From Pinus tabuliformis (Eukaryota > Streptophyta > Pinopsida > Pinales > Pinaceae), in NCBI GenBank assembly GCA_031772625.1, contig CM062808.1:143074605-143138604 (forward strand): a DNA stretch of 64,000 bases, written 5' to 3'. The notes below the pieces were generated by a model that was given only the letters and a program-made list of their open reading frames with translations, was not told the DNA's origin and did no database searches. Shown piece by piece: positions 45,293-56,313 of this stretch (position 1 is its first letter; the number at the start of each line of letters is the position of its first letter). Both the position numbers and the translations under genes were made by a program.

Positions 45293-46651
45293 TGATCCAA
45301 AATGGATCTTATATAAAAACCTCTAAGTCTAAAGTCTTCATTTGATTTAATAGCGCAAGTGAAGGAATGGTCAAGAAACCTTAAATTCAAAGGAAACGGA
45401 GAAGCATAGTGTGAATTCACCAGAGTCGTTGCATCCAGAGGATCAACGAACCTTAAGTGATTTGTGATCAGCGATGACATATGAACCATTGATCGAGCAC
45501 GTATATCAACGGTGGAGCGAGATCGTATCGCATCGCAAATACGCCAAAGGGAGGACTTACCGCAGGCCAAGGATTCATGCAATATGCGATTGCGATTATC
45601 ACATCGCAATATCACATCACACCAAACCAACGGGGAAAGGACCCATAGCATCACGAAGGGCCTATATGTGATACACCGATATCAATGATCGGTGATCGGC
45701 AAGTGGACTGGTGAAACAATACAAAGACCCGCGATCATGCGATATGCGATGCGCCGATAGCACCAATATCAGCGATCGATGGAGGGGGTCATAGCCATAT
45801 AACAAAGCCATGCCTTGCGATGTGCGATAAAGGCTGAACCTGATAGGTTTATGGATGCAATTTAATGTTATTTGAGTTCCGGAATAAAGTGTTTTTGTCA
45901 GGATTTCCTATGTTTCTGTGTATTTCCTTTGGGAACTGAAAATGCGTTATTTCAAGGATTTGTGCCGGGGGAAGGCCAAACGACCGGTTCCACCTATGCC
46001 TACCAGTCTTTCGTCCTGTTAGCTACCTTGTGCCCCAAGCGTTTCGACAATGAGTGCATGAATGCTCGATGGGAGCCAGAGGGCCCAAAGAAGAAGGGGA
46101 ATGGACAGAAGCCAGAGAGCCTGAACATGGAAATGAACAGACAACACCGAAAGGCTTAAAAGCCATCCAATGGAAAAACAGAGGACAGAGGGAGGTCAGT
46201 TGAAGGCAGTCAAAGAAAGATAGTCTGTCAGTCAGATTGAGTCAGAATGAATAGAGGATCAGGACAAAGGGAGAGTCTATGCACTCTTTTAGACTCGAGG
46301 TTTTCAAGCAGATCCCTCTTTGATGTCACTGTTGGTCGAGAGTATGTGATTGAGCTCACACTTGTAAACTCTATTCTGAGACTCTGTTTTGAGCTCACTC
46401 TTGTAATAATCTTCTCTTGAAGACTTAATATAGAGGTCGACACTGAAGGCTGGACTAGAAGACGTAGCCAGGAATTCTAGTGAACTCCTTGATTATTTGT
46501 TGTGTTGATGTGTGTGTTTGTTATGCTTTCTGACTGTTCATTGTCTATATTTTTCACAATCTTTTCGATCCATTGCACTAAATAATATATGCATTCTTGC
46601 ACATGAGTCTGTAATACGTTTTCTTTTTGATTTAGTATCCATTTCGGATCA
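45293..46651 (+). repeat. C 3' LTR
   Basis: 1359 bp, TGATCC...GGATCA, partner of 35998-37408. A GGAAGG stretch just left of it may be the remnant purine tract. Confidence 0.9.
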
Positions 46652-46656
46652 ATTCA

Positions 46657-47640
46657 TCATGGCCTACTGACCTACAGAAGTTACAGAACAATTGTTGGGA
46701 CGTCTGCGTATACTTCTGTAATAGATGAAAATTATCCGTAGCATGTTTTCCTCCTATTTGACAATTTGTGCACCATAATGTAGGCATCATGCTCGGTCCT
46801 ATTTTGCCTCTGGTCTTAATGACATTGGCCCTCCTCCGGCCAAGTAGTTCGTGAAGATTGGACAATGGTCCTTGTTATGCCCCTGGCCTTTGCATTTTAT
46901 GCACCATACCTCTTCGCACGCCTTTGGCTAAGTTGTCCTATCCTATTTCAAACTCTGCATTTCTAGACACAAATTTTTCAGTTGCGCATGGATTTGTTGG
47001 ACTACCAAGCCAGGATTTTGTATTGGGGTCTTATGCAGTCTCATTGCAATCTCCAAAGCTTCGACCTGGGTGGATAACTTCTGTTGTGACAACGCCATCC
47101 TTAAATGCGGCGTTAGTGACGCTACAAACCATGTGCGATGCTACCCATTTGTCAAGGTCATGTTGACTTCGCAAATCATACTCTTCAGTATCTGATCCAG
47201 ATCCCATGGGGTTTCGCCTGGAAGCATCACGATTTCCTTAAACCCAATAAGCGATTGTGTCTCCAATTTTGGCCTGCTAAATTTCTTGTTCAGCAGGGCC
47301 TAGATATCTGCAATCCCCCCGTTTGGATGGTCATTATAATGCTTAATGTACCGTGTTAGTGCGTGGTCCTGCAACACTCTTACCAGCATTGCCTTCTTTA
47401 TATTGTCACCCATGACTCCTTGTGCTTCCCATACAGCTTTTACTACGAACCAAAATTGGTCCAAATCCTCGTTCCCTACTCCTCGAAATACCAGAAATTT
47501 TATCACGCTCACCATATTGAACTGTGGTGGTGGCGGAGGTGGTGTGGGCGGAGATGGAGGTGAAGATGGTGAGATCGATGGTGGTGTAGGTGGAGGTGGT
47601 ATGCGTGGAATTCACTGCCTTATCAAACTGATCGCGCTTC
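46657..47640 (-). pseudogene. gag: F gag: capsid and first knuckles
   Basis: Piece 47300-47515 has IKFLVFRGVGNEDLDQFWFV and VLQDHALTRYIKHYN, a retrotransposon gag capsid pattern. A GETPWDLDQILKSM block follows in a broken frame. The zinc knuckles then read CIKCKGQGHNKDHC (46885), CTNCQIGGKHATDN and CNFCRSVGHDE (46657). The third is split by element C. A Pro-rich linker PPPPTPPSISPSSPPSPPTP lies at about 47520-47595. Stops break the frame at several points. Confidence 0.8.
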
Positions 47641-48240
47641 TCGAAGAAACTTTCGCAAGCTCTTCCTCACTTTCCCGCCGAGGCAAAATCAAAGGGCTAT
47701 TTTCTATCTCTGCAATACCTTCGTTTCTATAGATCCTCCTACTTCGCATAGTCCCAAACATCAATTTATTCGCATAACCCACTTTTCACACAATAACATT
47801 TTAATCCAGGTGTTCAAAGATTTAATGTACTTACGTCGCGGTCCTTTGAGGAAGTGTCGTTCCACCTTCCTATAGTTGACTGTCATGTCTACCGCGAACT
47901 CGGTGATAAACCCTCCTATAATTCGATCAAGCCAATGGTCCACAGCGTGCGCAATCTTATCTTCCAACGCTTCTATTGTGCGCACTAATTATGGAGTCCA
48001 CACAATCAGTTTGTTGAGCCTACACCTTCCTTGACCGTCTGCTAACTTTGCGATCCACTCATACAACTCAGAGGGGAAGGATGCAAAGAAATTTTCGTGG
48101 ATTTCTGTATATAAGTAGCGCTCTAGCCATTGTTCCTTTGATACTCACAGGTTCCTGCTTTCCTATGCTGCAAACTCATGAATCTTTCTGTCCAACTACC
48201 CTTCAATTTCTTTCTTCATCAGATTCCAGTGACATGACAT
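47641..48240 (-). pseudogene. gag: F gag N-terminal region
   Basis: An open piece 47761-47985 reads LEDKIAHAVDHWLDRIIGGF and a basic KGPRRKYIKSL. The surrounding frames are broken. There is no clear start codon. It lies directly downstream of the primer site in element sense. Confidence 0.5.
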
Positions 48241-48264
48241 CAGACATCCCTTATGAAGATCCCA

Positions 48265-48282
48265 GTCCCAGAAACGGAACCA
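48265..48282 (-). other. F primer binding site
   Basis: The minus strand reads TGGTTCCGTTTCTGGGAC two bases after the LTR. It resembles the sites of A and E (TGGCGCxxTTGCCxGGGA), with a few changes. Confidence 0.7.
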
Positions 48283-48284
48283 TT

Positions 48285-49127
48285 TGTTGGCTTCTTGGGG
48301 CCTGACCCAGGTTCGGAGGTGATTTAGCCAAACAAATCCCGGTACCACTGGCCCTTTGAGCAATAGTCTATGGAGCGCAGACTGAGGTCTCACATGAATT
48401 AGTATGGGAGGGTGCTAGAACCAGGTTTCCACACCCTGGAGATGCCTGATGGTTTCAAGTGGTACGCGGTTCGACGCGCACACTTACCAGTACCTCGTAG
48501 CCTGTGATGCCCTCTTCGCGCAGCCCTACTTGGGGGCCAAACAGTGTTATTAGCCAAGTCCTTACTAGTAATCCTATCTTAGTTGATTAACTTAGCTTAT
48601 TTGTATGCTTACAATTATACTTAACAATATTCACAATTCATACAAGTGTGCGCGGTAAATAAACAATATGATTGCAATTCATATTCAATAGATAATAACC
48701 CAAGACAGATACACGTAATTCAGATAAAACTTCTCTTTATTATTCTCTTCCTTTAGTTACAGAGTCTATTCTGCCCTATGCACTCAGCTGCAGGGGTCCA
48801 CGCACTCAGCTGCGAAATCTACTAGGCCTCTGCGCACTCAGCTACAGAGCCTCTTCCTACTATTATGACCCAAGACACACTTAGACACTTCTTCTATGCT
48901 TCACTATCTCATTCTATCCCTTAAGTTCTATTATTCCTTTACAACTCAGAGCCTTGTTGTATTTATACAATCCCATGGTTTGCGGACCATGGGTAGGCCG
49001 ACACTACATTCAAAACTTAGGGTGGACATCCCTATGACTCTAACATACATTTCGTGCCCACAATTCATAGAGCTTTACAATATCACTCAAAACTTTGGCT
49101 TTGATCCCCAAAACATGTTGTGGGGGG
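48285..49127 (-). repeat. F 5' LTR, main part (interrupted by E)
   Basis: This aligns with 11911-12750. It is broken at 49127 by element E; the last 15 bases with TGCCCAACA are at 59631-59645. A TATAAATAC box reads on the minus strand at 48959-48967. Confidence 0.9.
48959..48967 (-). promoter_or_regulatory. TATA box of F 5' LTR
   Basis: TATAAATAC on the minus strand, kept in the other LTR near 12589. Confidence 0.5.
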
Positions 49128-51255
49128 TGTTATCACTCCAGGAAACTCTCCGAGGTTGTAAATCAGAGATGCCTGGTAACATATAATTTTTAATATTGTT
49201 CTTTGAACTATTGGAATGAAAGATGGTTTGGATCAAGTCGGATAACCATTTCAGCTCTATTCACACTCAAGACATGCATGAACACCCCCAATAACACAAG
49301 GCTTTAGACTGCTAATGTTCAATAGTTTGTAGATTTAATGGATAGATGGAGAACACTGACTATGCCAGCAGATTGCATACATGGACCCATATGAATGGCT
49401 GGCTACAGGCAGCAAATGAACTTACTGACTATACCGGCAAATGCATATATAATCACACACATAAAGGGCTAGCCATAGGCAGCAAAGAAGCTTGCAAATC
49501 TAATATATCAAAGCAGAGATAATATGAAAGTTATCTGGCCTCACACACACAGAAAACCTGAACAAATTGTTCAAGTGCAAGCACAGAACATAAGAGAAAT
49601 GGACATTAAACATGCAACAGCAAAAGAAGCTTGTATTACTAAAGACTGCAGATGAGAAGCTTGAGGGAACAGGGGAGGAATAATCTCCAAAAGTTGAACC
49701 CTTGTTACATCTTGTTTTCAGCTATTTATAGCTTGTTTACAATGGTCCTCAGCCTTTTGAGGCTTCAGGTGTCTTAATCTATCCTTCTGTCTTGTTTAAC
49801 TGATTGATTCCCTCAATAGGTAGGCATGGCTCGACGGTTTTCCTCTTCTGACAGAGAAATAACCATACTCAGATATTTTGGGTGGCCTGCTGTGATGCAT
49901 AGGAGCCCCCTCGTGCCAAAGATGCCCCATTATGTTCGTTAGGATGACTGCTGCACTGGCAGCGCCGTTAATGCTCCATGATTTCATTTGATTTGGGTTG
50001 AGGCGTGTAGTGGCCCTTCCCCTTCTGGGCTCTATTTGCCAGCCGCTATCCCTCCGCCGAATCCTTCTTCTGGTATATAACATAACTGCATGGTTCCTTC
50101 AAGGATGGCTTGCCGCTTGAACCTGGAATGGAGTGGTTGCCGTTCTTATGAAATCCCTACACAGGTCCCTTTCAGGCAATAGCTGTGAATGTTTCTTTTC
50201 TGCTATTGTGTCTGTCTGGGTCATAAACAGCGAAAACGCTGCGACACTGCTAAATCCCGCCCATTTCCGCTTCACTTGGACTCCAAACATCCTCAAACAT
50301 GTCATAACTTTCTATCGGGTCTGCCTTTCGGGTCACAGTCGCATATCGCAGCCAGCCGATCCCTTGCTTCTTGAAATTTGAAAAATACACAGAAAATGCG
50401 CCCAAAATCAATGAAAATGGCTTTGGCGGACTTGAACAATATATATATTTTACTTCCGAACCCTTTCGGATCCGATACTCATCGCAATCGGCACATGCCC
50501 AAGCTTCCCTTTGTATTTTCTTTATACAAATAAAATACACAAAAAACATTGAAAACGATATGGGCGCGGACCTCAAAAAATATGAAATGGAGTGTTGTAC
50601 ATATATCGGGTCTGGCCCATCGCATCGGCACATAACTAATGGTAAAGGCCCGCCCCTTTGGTTTTGCCGATAGCGAAATCACCTCGGACCCGATAATTCA
50701 TTAAAGATAACTTATAGCGCCATCGGGTCCGGCTTATCGCATCGCAACATACATATGTTAAAAGCCCCGGCCGATAGCGATACCGTCGCGGACCCGATAT
50801 AATATAAAATGCAGCGTTGTATGGCTGTCGGGTCCGGCCCATCAGTGATTGCGTCTGCCCCTTTGTAAGTCCTCCATTGCGATACGCCGATGCGATATCA
50901 GCGATCGCCCATCAGCGATACCACCTCGCTGTCGCTGCCTGCCTCCTCCGATTGCGAAATGCCGACGCGATCTGGACTGTTGATCGGCCAGATCCAACGG
51001 CCGAGATTACAGTGGATTCATAAGCCTGCAATCTTGGTTTTTATGTGATTTTTTGGGTATTTTCACCTTCCAATAGTGTAATTATGCCCTCCAAAGGGCT
51101 TCCCTTTTGCAACCTCTTTGATCGGTGGGCAGCTTTTGTCATGTCTTGATGATTTAAATTGCAAACATGGATTTTGGTCATGACTATAAGTATATTTGCA
51201 GCCTTTGAGAGCTTTTTGAATCTATTTTGAATCCATTTGCATAGCAAAGCTAACA
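49128..51255 (-). repeat. E 3' LTR
   Basis: 2128 bp. The TATAAATAG box reads on the minus strand at 49722-49730, near its right end in element sense. CGGGTCCGGCCCATC and GCGATA words recur at 50330-50950. Confidence 0.95.
50320..50960. repeat. CGGGTCCGG/GCGATA motif cluster in E LTR
   Basis: The word ATCGGGTCCGGCCCATC or close variants appears at least four times (near 50315, 50607, 50722, 50828). Inverted forms CGGACCCGAT lie near 50683 and 50787. GCGATACGCCGAT and GCGATATCAGCGAT occur near 50880. Inverted copies could pair. The same cluster is in the other LTR at about 58690-59330. Confidence 0.75.
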
Positions 51256-51290
51256 CTGGCTCCTTCTGGGGATGCGATCCTCCCTGTGAG
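51256..51290 (-). other. E polypurine tract region
   Basis: The minus strand reads CCCCAGAAGGAGCCAG before TGTTAGC of the 3' LTR. Confidence 0.6.
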
Positions 51291-51433
51291 GTCTCAAGAA
51301 CTGCAAATCAATGCCTTTCCTGTAGAAAACAAATTAGCCAAAATTTCCTAGTGTTCCATTGGGCATGGAGTCTACTTTGCTTATACTAAAAACTGAAAAA
51401 ATAAAATATTCACAGTTTTAAGGCCTAAAGACC

Positions 51434-52560
51434 TTAAATCACATAGGTTTTCAAAAACTGCCCATTAATTGGACCATCAAAAACTGGTTCTCCCTCCATA
51501 CTTTTCAGTATGAAGGTATTGTTCCCTTGAATTTGTGAAATGATGAAAGGGCCCGTCCAGAGAGCATCAAATTTCCCATGATTGCCTTTCTTTTCTTTAA
51601 ATGAATCCCATTTCATAACCAAATCCCCAACCTGCAAGTTGTCTCTCTTTGCCTTCTTGTCAAAGACTTCCTTGATCCTCTGCTGATGTGCTGTAGCTTT
51701 TTCAATCAGCTGCTCTCTGATCTGATATAATTCTGTTAAATCAGTGATTCTATTGGCCATAACATCTTCTTCATTCTGCGCTGTTTGGAGCAATTTTGCC
51801 ATAGGAAGAGTAAGCTGAATTGGAAAAATAGCATCAGTACCATATACCAGCTTGAAAGGAGAGCAGCCTGTAGATCTTTTGATGGTCACTCTGTCTGCCC
51901 ATAGTGCATATTTGAGCTTTACATCCCAATTCTTCTTATTATCTTCTAACAGCTTCTTAATAATCCTAATCAGACTTTTGTTAGAGGATTCTGCTAGACC
52001 ATTCCCTTGGGGGTAATAGGAGGTGGAATGAACAAGTTTAATGCCCATTGAATCACACATTTCCACCAACTCTTTTGCCTTGAAGGCTGCTGCATTATCT
52101 GTTATAAGCTTATGTGGGCAACCAAATCTGCTGAAAATGTTTTCTAATAAAAATTTCATTACCACATTATGATCAGCCTTTCTTGTTGGGATTGCTTCAA
52201 TCCATTTTGTGAAATAATCAGTGGCAACTAATATCCACCTGTGCTGGCCACTGGAGTGCGGGTTGATTTCACCAATGAAATCCAAGCCCCACTGCTGAAA
52301 AGGTCCTTTTGCAATTATTGGCTTTAGGGGCAGGGATTTTAACTGCTGCTTTCCTTCAAATCTCTGGCACCTGTCACAAGATTTAACAAAAGTAAATGCA
52401 TCAGAAAATAAAGATGGCCAATAGTACCCAGCTCTGAGAATCTTTTGGGTTGTAGTTCTCCAATAATGATGTCCTCCACACATGCTGTTATGGAACTGCT
52501 GCATAACTTCTATTGATTGTTCTTTGTCCAGACATCTTAAAAGCACTCCAGATGGATCCT
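51434..52560 (-). pseudogene. pol: E integrase
   Basis: Within the 800-residue open frame 51434-53836, the zinc part reads HNSMCGGHHYWRTTTQKILR and SCDRCQRFEG (HHCC). The core has QWGLDFIGEINPH (first Asp), HKLITDNAAAFKAKEL (second Asp) and YPQGNGLAESSNKS (Glu). All catalytic residues are kept. The C-terminal domain reads VGDLVMKWDSFKEKKG and FDALWTGPFIISQIQG. The domain itself is intact, but is part of a broken polyprotein. It inserts element DNA into the host genome. Confidence 0.95.
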
Positions 52561-53200
52561 TCCAATAAAGCGAGCTATCATTGATGCAATATTTCATTTC
52601 CTTGAGCTTTAACGTCCTTGCTTGACTTTGAGAAAATTCTGAAGGAACTTCTAGCTTTAAAAGGAAATTAATTATTGCAGCATACCAACTACATGAAGCT
52701 AGGTTCTCGACCACTGATTGTCCTCTCTGTGATTCAGTTGTTTCATGCTCTTCCATTAGACCATTTCCTTCTACATTGAACAAGAAATCGACGTCCAAAG
52801 ATTTGCAATTTTCTTCAGCCAACAGTTTGGCAAGCCCTTGACCTCTTACCAGCTTGGTAGGCTTCAGCTCTATGTTGAATTCTATCATTTTTGCAATCCA
52901 TTTCGCTCTATTTCCGTCAGCATCAGGCTGCGTTAAGACATCCTTTATTGCAGCAGAAGGCACATATGCAACTACTTTGGAATGCAAGATGTATATTCTG
53001 AAAGCTTTCAAAGATTTGATGAGAGCATATGCTTGTTTCTCAATAATATCATACCTCAGCTTAGCATCCCTTAAGGTTTTACTGAAAAATGACACCGGAT
53101 GCTCTGAGCCTTCTTCATCTGCTTGCAATAAGACTGCTGCAGGGGTGTCGTCAGAGGCAAATGAAAATATGCAGAACTCCTTGCTATAATCTGGACTGAT
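52561..53200 (-). pseudogene. pol: E usual RNase H (catalytic acids lost)
   Basis: This follows RT as in other Gypsy elements: FCIFSFASDDTPAAVLLQ, EHPVSFFSKTLRDAKLRYDI, IEKQAYALIKSLKAFRI and LVRGQGLAKLLAEE. The first Asp (normally VDAS) is not in place, the third (normally YTDH) reads YVPS, and the last (normally VADxLSR) reads LAKLLA. Only the Glu-type position (IEKQAYAL) is kept. The frame is open, so this is not general decay. It looks like a domain retained as a structural connector. Confidence 0.8.
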
Positions 53201-54030
53201 TAAAGTGGGGGCCTCCATAATTTCCCTTTTAATGGACTCAAATGACTTTCTCGCTACACCATTCCACTTGATCTCTGACCCATTCTTCAACATAGAGGTA
53301 ATATGCTTCACAAGTTCTGCAAAATTTGGGATAAATCTCCTTACAAAATTAATCCTGCCTAGAAAAGACTGGATGTCCTTCTTCGATCTCGGGACAGATA
53401 AGGTCTGTATCGCTTTTACTCTTTCTGGGTCAATTCGGACACCTGCAGTAGAAACAATATGTCCCAACAACTTGCCTTCTTCTAACGCAAACTGTGACTT
53501 CTTAGGATTTACTGAAATCCCAAACCTTCTGCACTTCAAAAACACTTTCTTCAAATGTTGCACATGGTCTGGATGACTACTGGAGTATACTGTTATATCA
53601 TCCAGGTAGATAAGGACAAATTTATCCTTTTCTCCCACAAATGCTATATCCATAGCTCTCTGAAAGGTGGCTCCAGCATTCATCGACCCAAAAGGCATCT
53701 TGGAATACATAAAGGTACCCCAAGGAGTGGTGAATGCAGTCTTCTCCTGATCATCCGGATGCACAGCAACCTGATTATAACCTGAAAAACCATCTATAAA
53801 AGACATTACTTTGGCACCTGAGACTTGCTGCAACAAATGCTACATTTTTGGTAGAGGATAATTATCCTTTTTGGAACATTTATTTAGATTCCTGAAATCA
53901 ACACATAGTCTGATTTCTCCACTCTTCTTCCTCACAACAACTAGATTGGCCACCCATTTAGAATATCTGAGAGGCACTATGATCTTAGCAGCTAGCAACT
54001 TTTTAATTTCTTTCTCGACCAGGGAAGGAG
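53201..54030 (-). pseudogene. pol: E reverse transcriptase
   Basis: The RT reads EKEIKKLLAAKIIVPLRYSK and IRLCVDFRNLNKCSK in the frame upstream of a TAG at 53840-53842, then MSFIDGFSGYNQVAVHPDD, KTAFTTPWGTFMYSKMPFG, KFVLIYLDDITVYSS and FLGRINFVRRFIPNF. The YLDD box is complete. One frameshift near 54030 separates it from the protease and extra RNase H frame. It is otherwise well preserved. Confidence 0.95.
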
Positions 54031-54590
54031 CATAGGATTCATTGGTCTCAGCTTCTGTTTGAAAGGAATAGTGTCTTTCTCAAGCGGAATTTTATGCTGA
54101 ATTATATTTTCGTCATATGTCTTCAGATCGTTGTACTCCCAAGCGAACACATCAGCAAATTGCCTCATTAATTTGCAGTATTCAGCACTCTGGTCAGCAG
54201 ATAAATTGGTGGACAAATTTATGAATTTGGGGTGACCTGGACCTCCTATATCATGTTTGCAAACTGCAGTTTGATCTGCTTTTTGGGCAGCTTTGTAAGG
54301 CACACCATTGTTATCAAACAATCTCTCAAGAGGAATTAGACCCTTAGGAATATGGTTGCTAGGGAGTTGGACTATGCTATTCTTGCCAATCTTATTTCTA
54401 AGCTTGGACTTGGGATCTTCTAATAAAGCATCATTATTTTGGTCAATTTGCATTTCAAAAAACTCATCAATGACTTGAAGAAACCTATTTAGCTCATCAT
54501 CATCATCAAAAACCCTCCAATGGTGGACATTATCAGGTACGGAGGGTCTATACTTCATTTGTACCTCATAAACTAGTTTGGGAGGCGATG
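54031..54590 (-). pseudogene. pol: E linker between extra RNase H and RT
   Basis: The frame is open, with acidic VFDDDDELNRFLQVIDEFFE and then HPKFINLSTNLSADQSAEY and QFADVFAWEYNDLKTYD. The latter is the usual region before RT in Tat-like elements. It ends in the frameshift near 54030. Confidence 0.8.
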
Positions 54591-54995
54591 GAGGTATAAA
54601 CAAACTAGCTGAGACAGCAAGGGAGTCGGCAAGCTGATTTTGGGCTCTAGGGATATATGAAATGCAGAAAAATTCAAAGAACTCTTTGGTTCTCCATACC
54701 TCATCTCTGTACGCTTTTAGCCTTGGGTGCTTTGCTTGGAATGTTTTGTTCACTTGCTGAATTATCAGATCGGCATCTCCGAATACCTTCAGCTTCTTTA
54801 TTCCTCTGTCTTTGGCAGCATGAAGGCCCAACAGCAGTGCTTCATATTCTGCTATGTTGTTTGTCACCTGAAAGATCAGCTTTAGAGACAATTGAACTGT
54901 TTCTTGTTGTGGAGACACTAGCACCACCCCTGCTCCCGCAGTCTCCTTGGTACATGCTCCATCAAAGAACATCTCCCAAATCTGACCTCCTGTAT
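54591..54995 (-). pseudogene. pol: E additional (archaeal-type) RNase H upstream of RT
   Basis: About 130 residues (near 425-555 of the frame starting at 56265) read EMFFDGACTKETAGAGVVL (Asp), NNIAEYEALLLGLHAAKD (Glu), KVFGDADLIIQQVN (Asp) and YIPRAQNQLADSLAVSA (Asp). All four catalytic acids are kept. The NNxAEYxALxxGL form is that of archaeal-type RNase H seen as a second RNase H in Tat-clade elements. Its place here is between protease and RT, not after RT. It lies in an open frame. Confidence 0.85.
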
Positions 54996-56265
54996 TATGC
55001 TCAGCCTGAGCTGTTGGTTTCCTGATCTGCAATGCAGCCTTCTGAGATTCTTCTATTTGGAGAATGCAAGCTCCAAAATCAGTGTCCACTGCATATATGG
55101 GATGGTTTGTAAGATTCTTCTCATCGCTAATGATATATGCCAGTTGTGCCTCTCTATATAACCTCCTGCTCTCTCCTTCGAACACTGGGACAGTTGCATA
55201 AGACAAATCGTTCTGCAATGTTCCACCTAGTCTCTTAATCCACCCTCTGGACAACAGCATGCCAAACTTAGGAGGGACATCTGCCACCACAATATCCATT
55301 ATCATGCTCTTCACGGGTAGCTGGGTTAGGGAAATGGCTAAATATTTAATTAGTCCCAGACATTTCACCTTCCTTGAATCAAACGAGAATAGGTCATGAT
55401 ATGGTCTGGTGATGTCAAGGCCTAACTCTTCCATGACGGTTTTAGGCATCAGATTGTGACTGGCACCTGTATCTAGGAGGCAGTTGTGGAAAATTTTGTC
55501 ATGAATGGTCAAGGAGACATAAAAAGATGGGGAATTATCCTTGGTAGGTTCAGTCATTGGGCTTAGCACAACTACAGGCCTATCGTCTTGCAAATTGACA
55601 AAGTCAGAAGAGGTTCGCGTGATCTTCAGCTCGAGAGCCTCAAGGATAGGCTTTCTAAACATCTCACTCTTCACCAGTTCTGTCAAAGGCACGGTTATTT
55701 TTAACTTCTGAACTTCTGATTCAAAGCTAAAAGAGAGAGGTAGCTTGTCAGGACCTTTTACCTCTTGAACTGGTGCCTTGAGGGTGACTGGATCAGCTGT
55801 TGGTCTTCTTTGTCTGCTATTCTGGGTCTCTGTTTGGACCACAGCTTTTTGGGCAGGATTCTCCTTGATATTATTTGCATTTGACCTTAGATTATATCTT
55901 TTCTGCTCCCCAGTTTGCAGAACAGCCTCTTTGTCCCAACTTTGACTGTCTTGCTCCTGCAGCAAAGACTCTTCGTATGCAGCCAATGTCAAAAAGGCAT
56001 CACTGCCTTTATCTTCCATACAGAGAATTTCATCCTCATCTTCAAATTGTTCCTCCGCCATGACCACATTCTGGAAAGGAGCCTTAACGTTTTGATCTTC
56101 GTTAGTTTCTTTACCCCTCTGAATGATTTGTGATTGTTCATTGGCTCTTCTAAATGGATTCGGATTTCTTGTTGCAAATGTGCCTGGGAGCCTTGTCTTC
56201 CCAGGGTTCTGCTCAATCTCCAGCTTAGAAATTTTAGCAGACAGTGACTCGATCATTCTAGTCAT
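54996..56265 (-). pseudogene. E gag C-terminus and aspartic protease
   Basis: This open stretch continues gag from the TAG at 56314. It holds an acidic region (EEQFEDEDEILCMEDKGSD) and then the protease: HNCLLDTGASHNLMPKTVM at about 55460 (D-T-G site), MDIVVADVPPKFGMLLSRGW (second block). No CCHC knuckle was seen in gag, as expected for several Tat-like elements. Protease would process the polyprotein. Confidence 0.85.
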
Positions 56266-56313
56266 TTTATCAAGTTTGGTATCTGAGGATGAAGCAGAAG
56301 AAGCCTCGCCTCT

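Larger units (their letters stand above)
35998..46651 (+). mobile_element. Element C: Gypsy LTR retrotransposon with full pol (broken), hosting D
   Basis: LTRs 35998-37408 and 45293-46651 start TGATCC and end GGATCA, with perfect attca duplications at 35993-35997 and 46652-46656. The strand is plus from the primer site. The order is gag with one zinc knuckle, protease (partly duplicated), RT, RNase H, integrase and a chromodomain-like tail, i.e. chromovirus-like. Element D (38910-41875) interrupts the first protease copy. Pol has one frameshift near 42925, several stops mostly TAG, and a small deletion in integrase near 44270. It inserted within gag of F. Confidence 0.9.

Noticed and set aside
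47521-47732. Gly-rich open frame (GGGGGGVGGDGG) on the plus strand
   Set aside because: It is the complement of the Pro-rich linker in the minus-strand gag of F.
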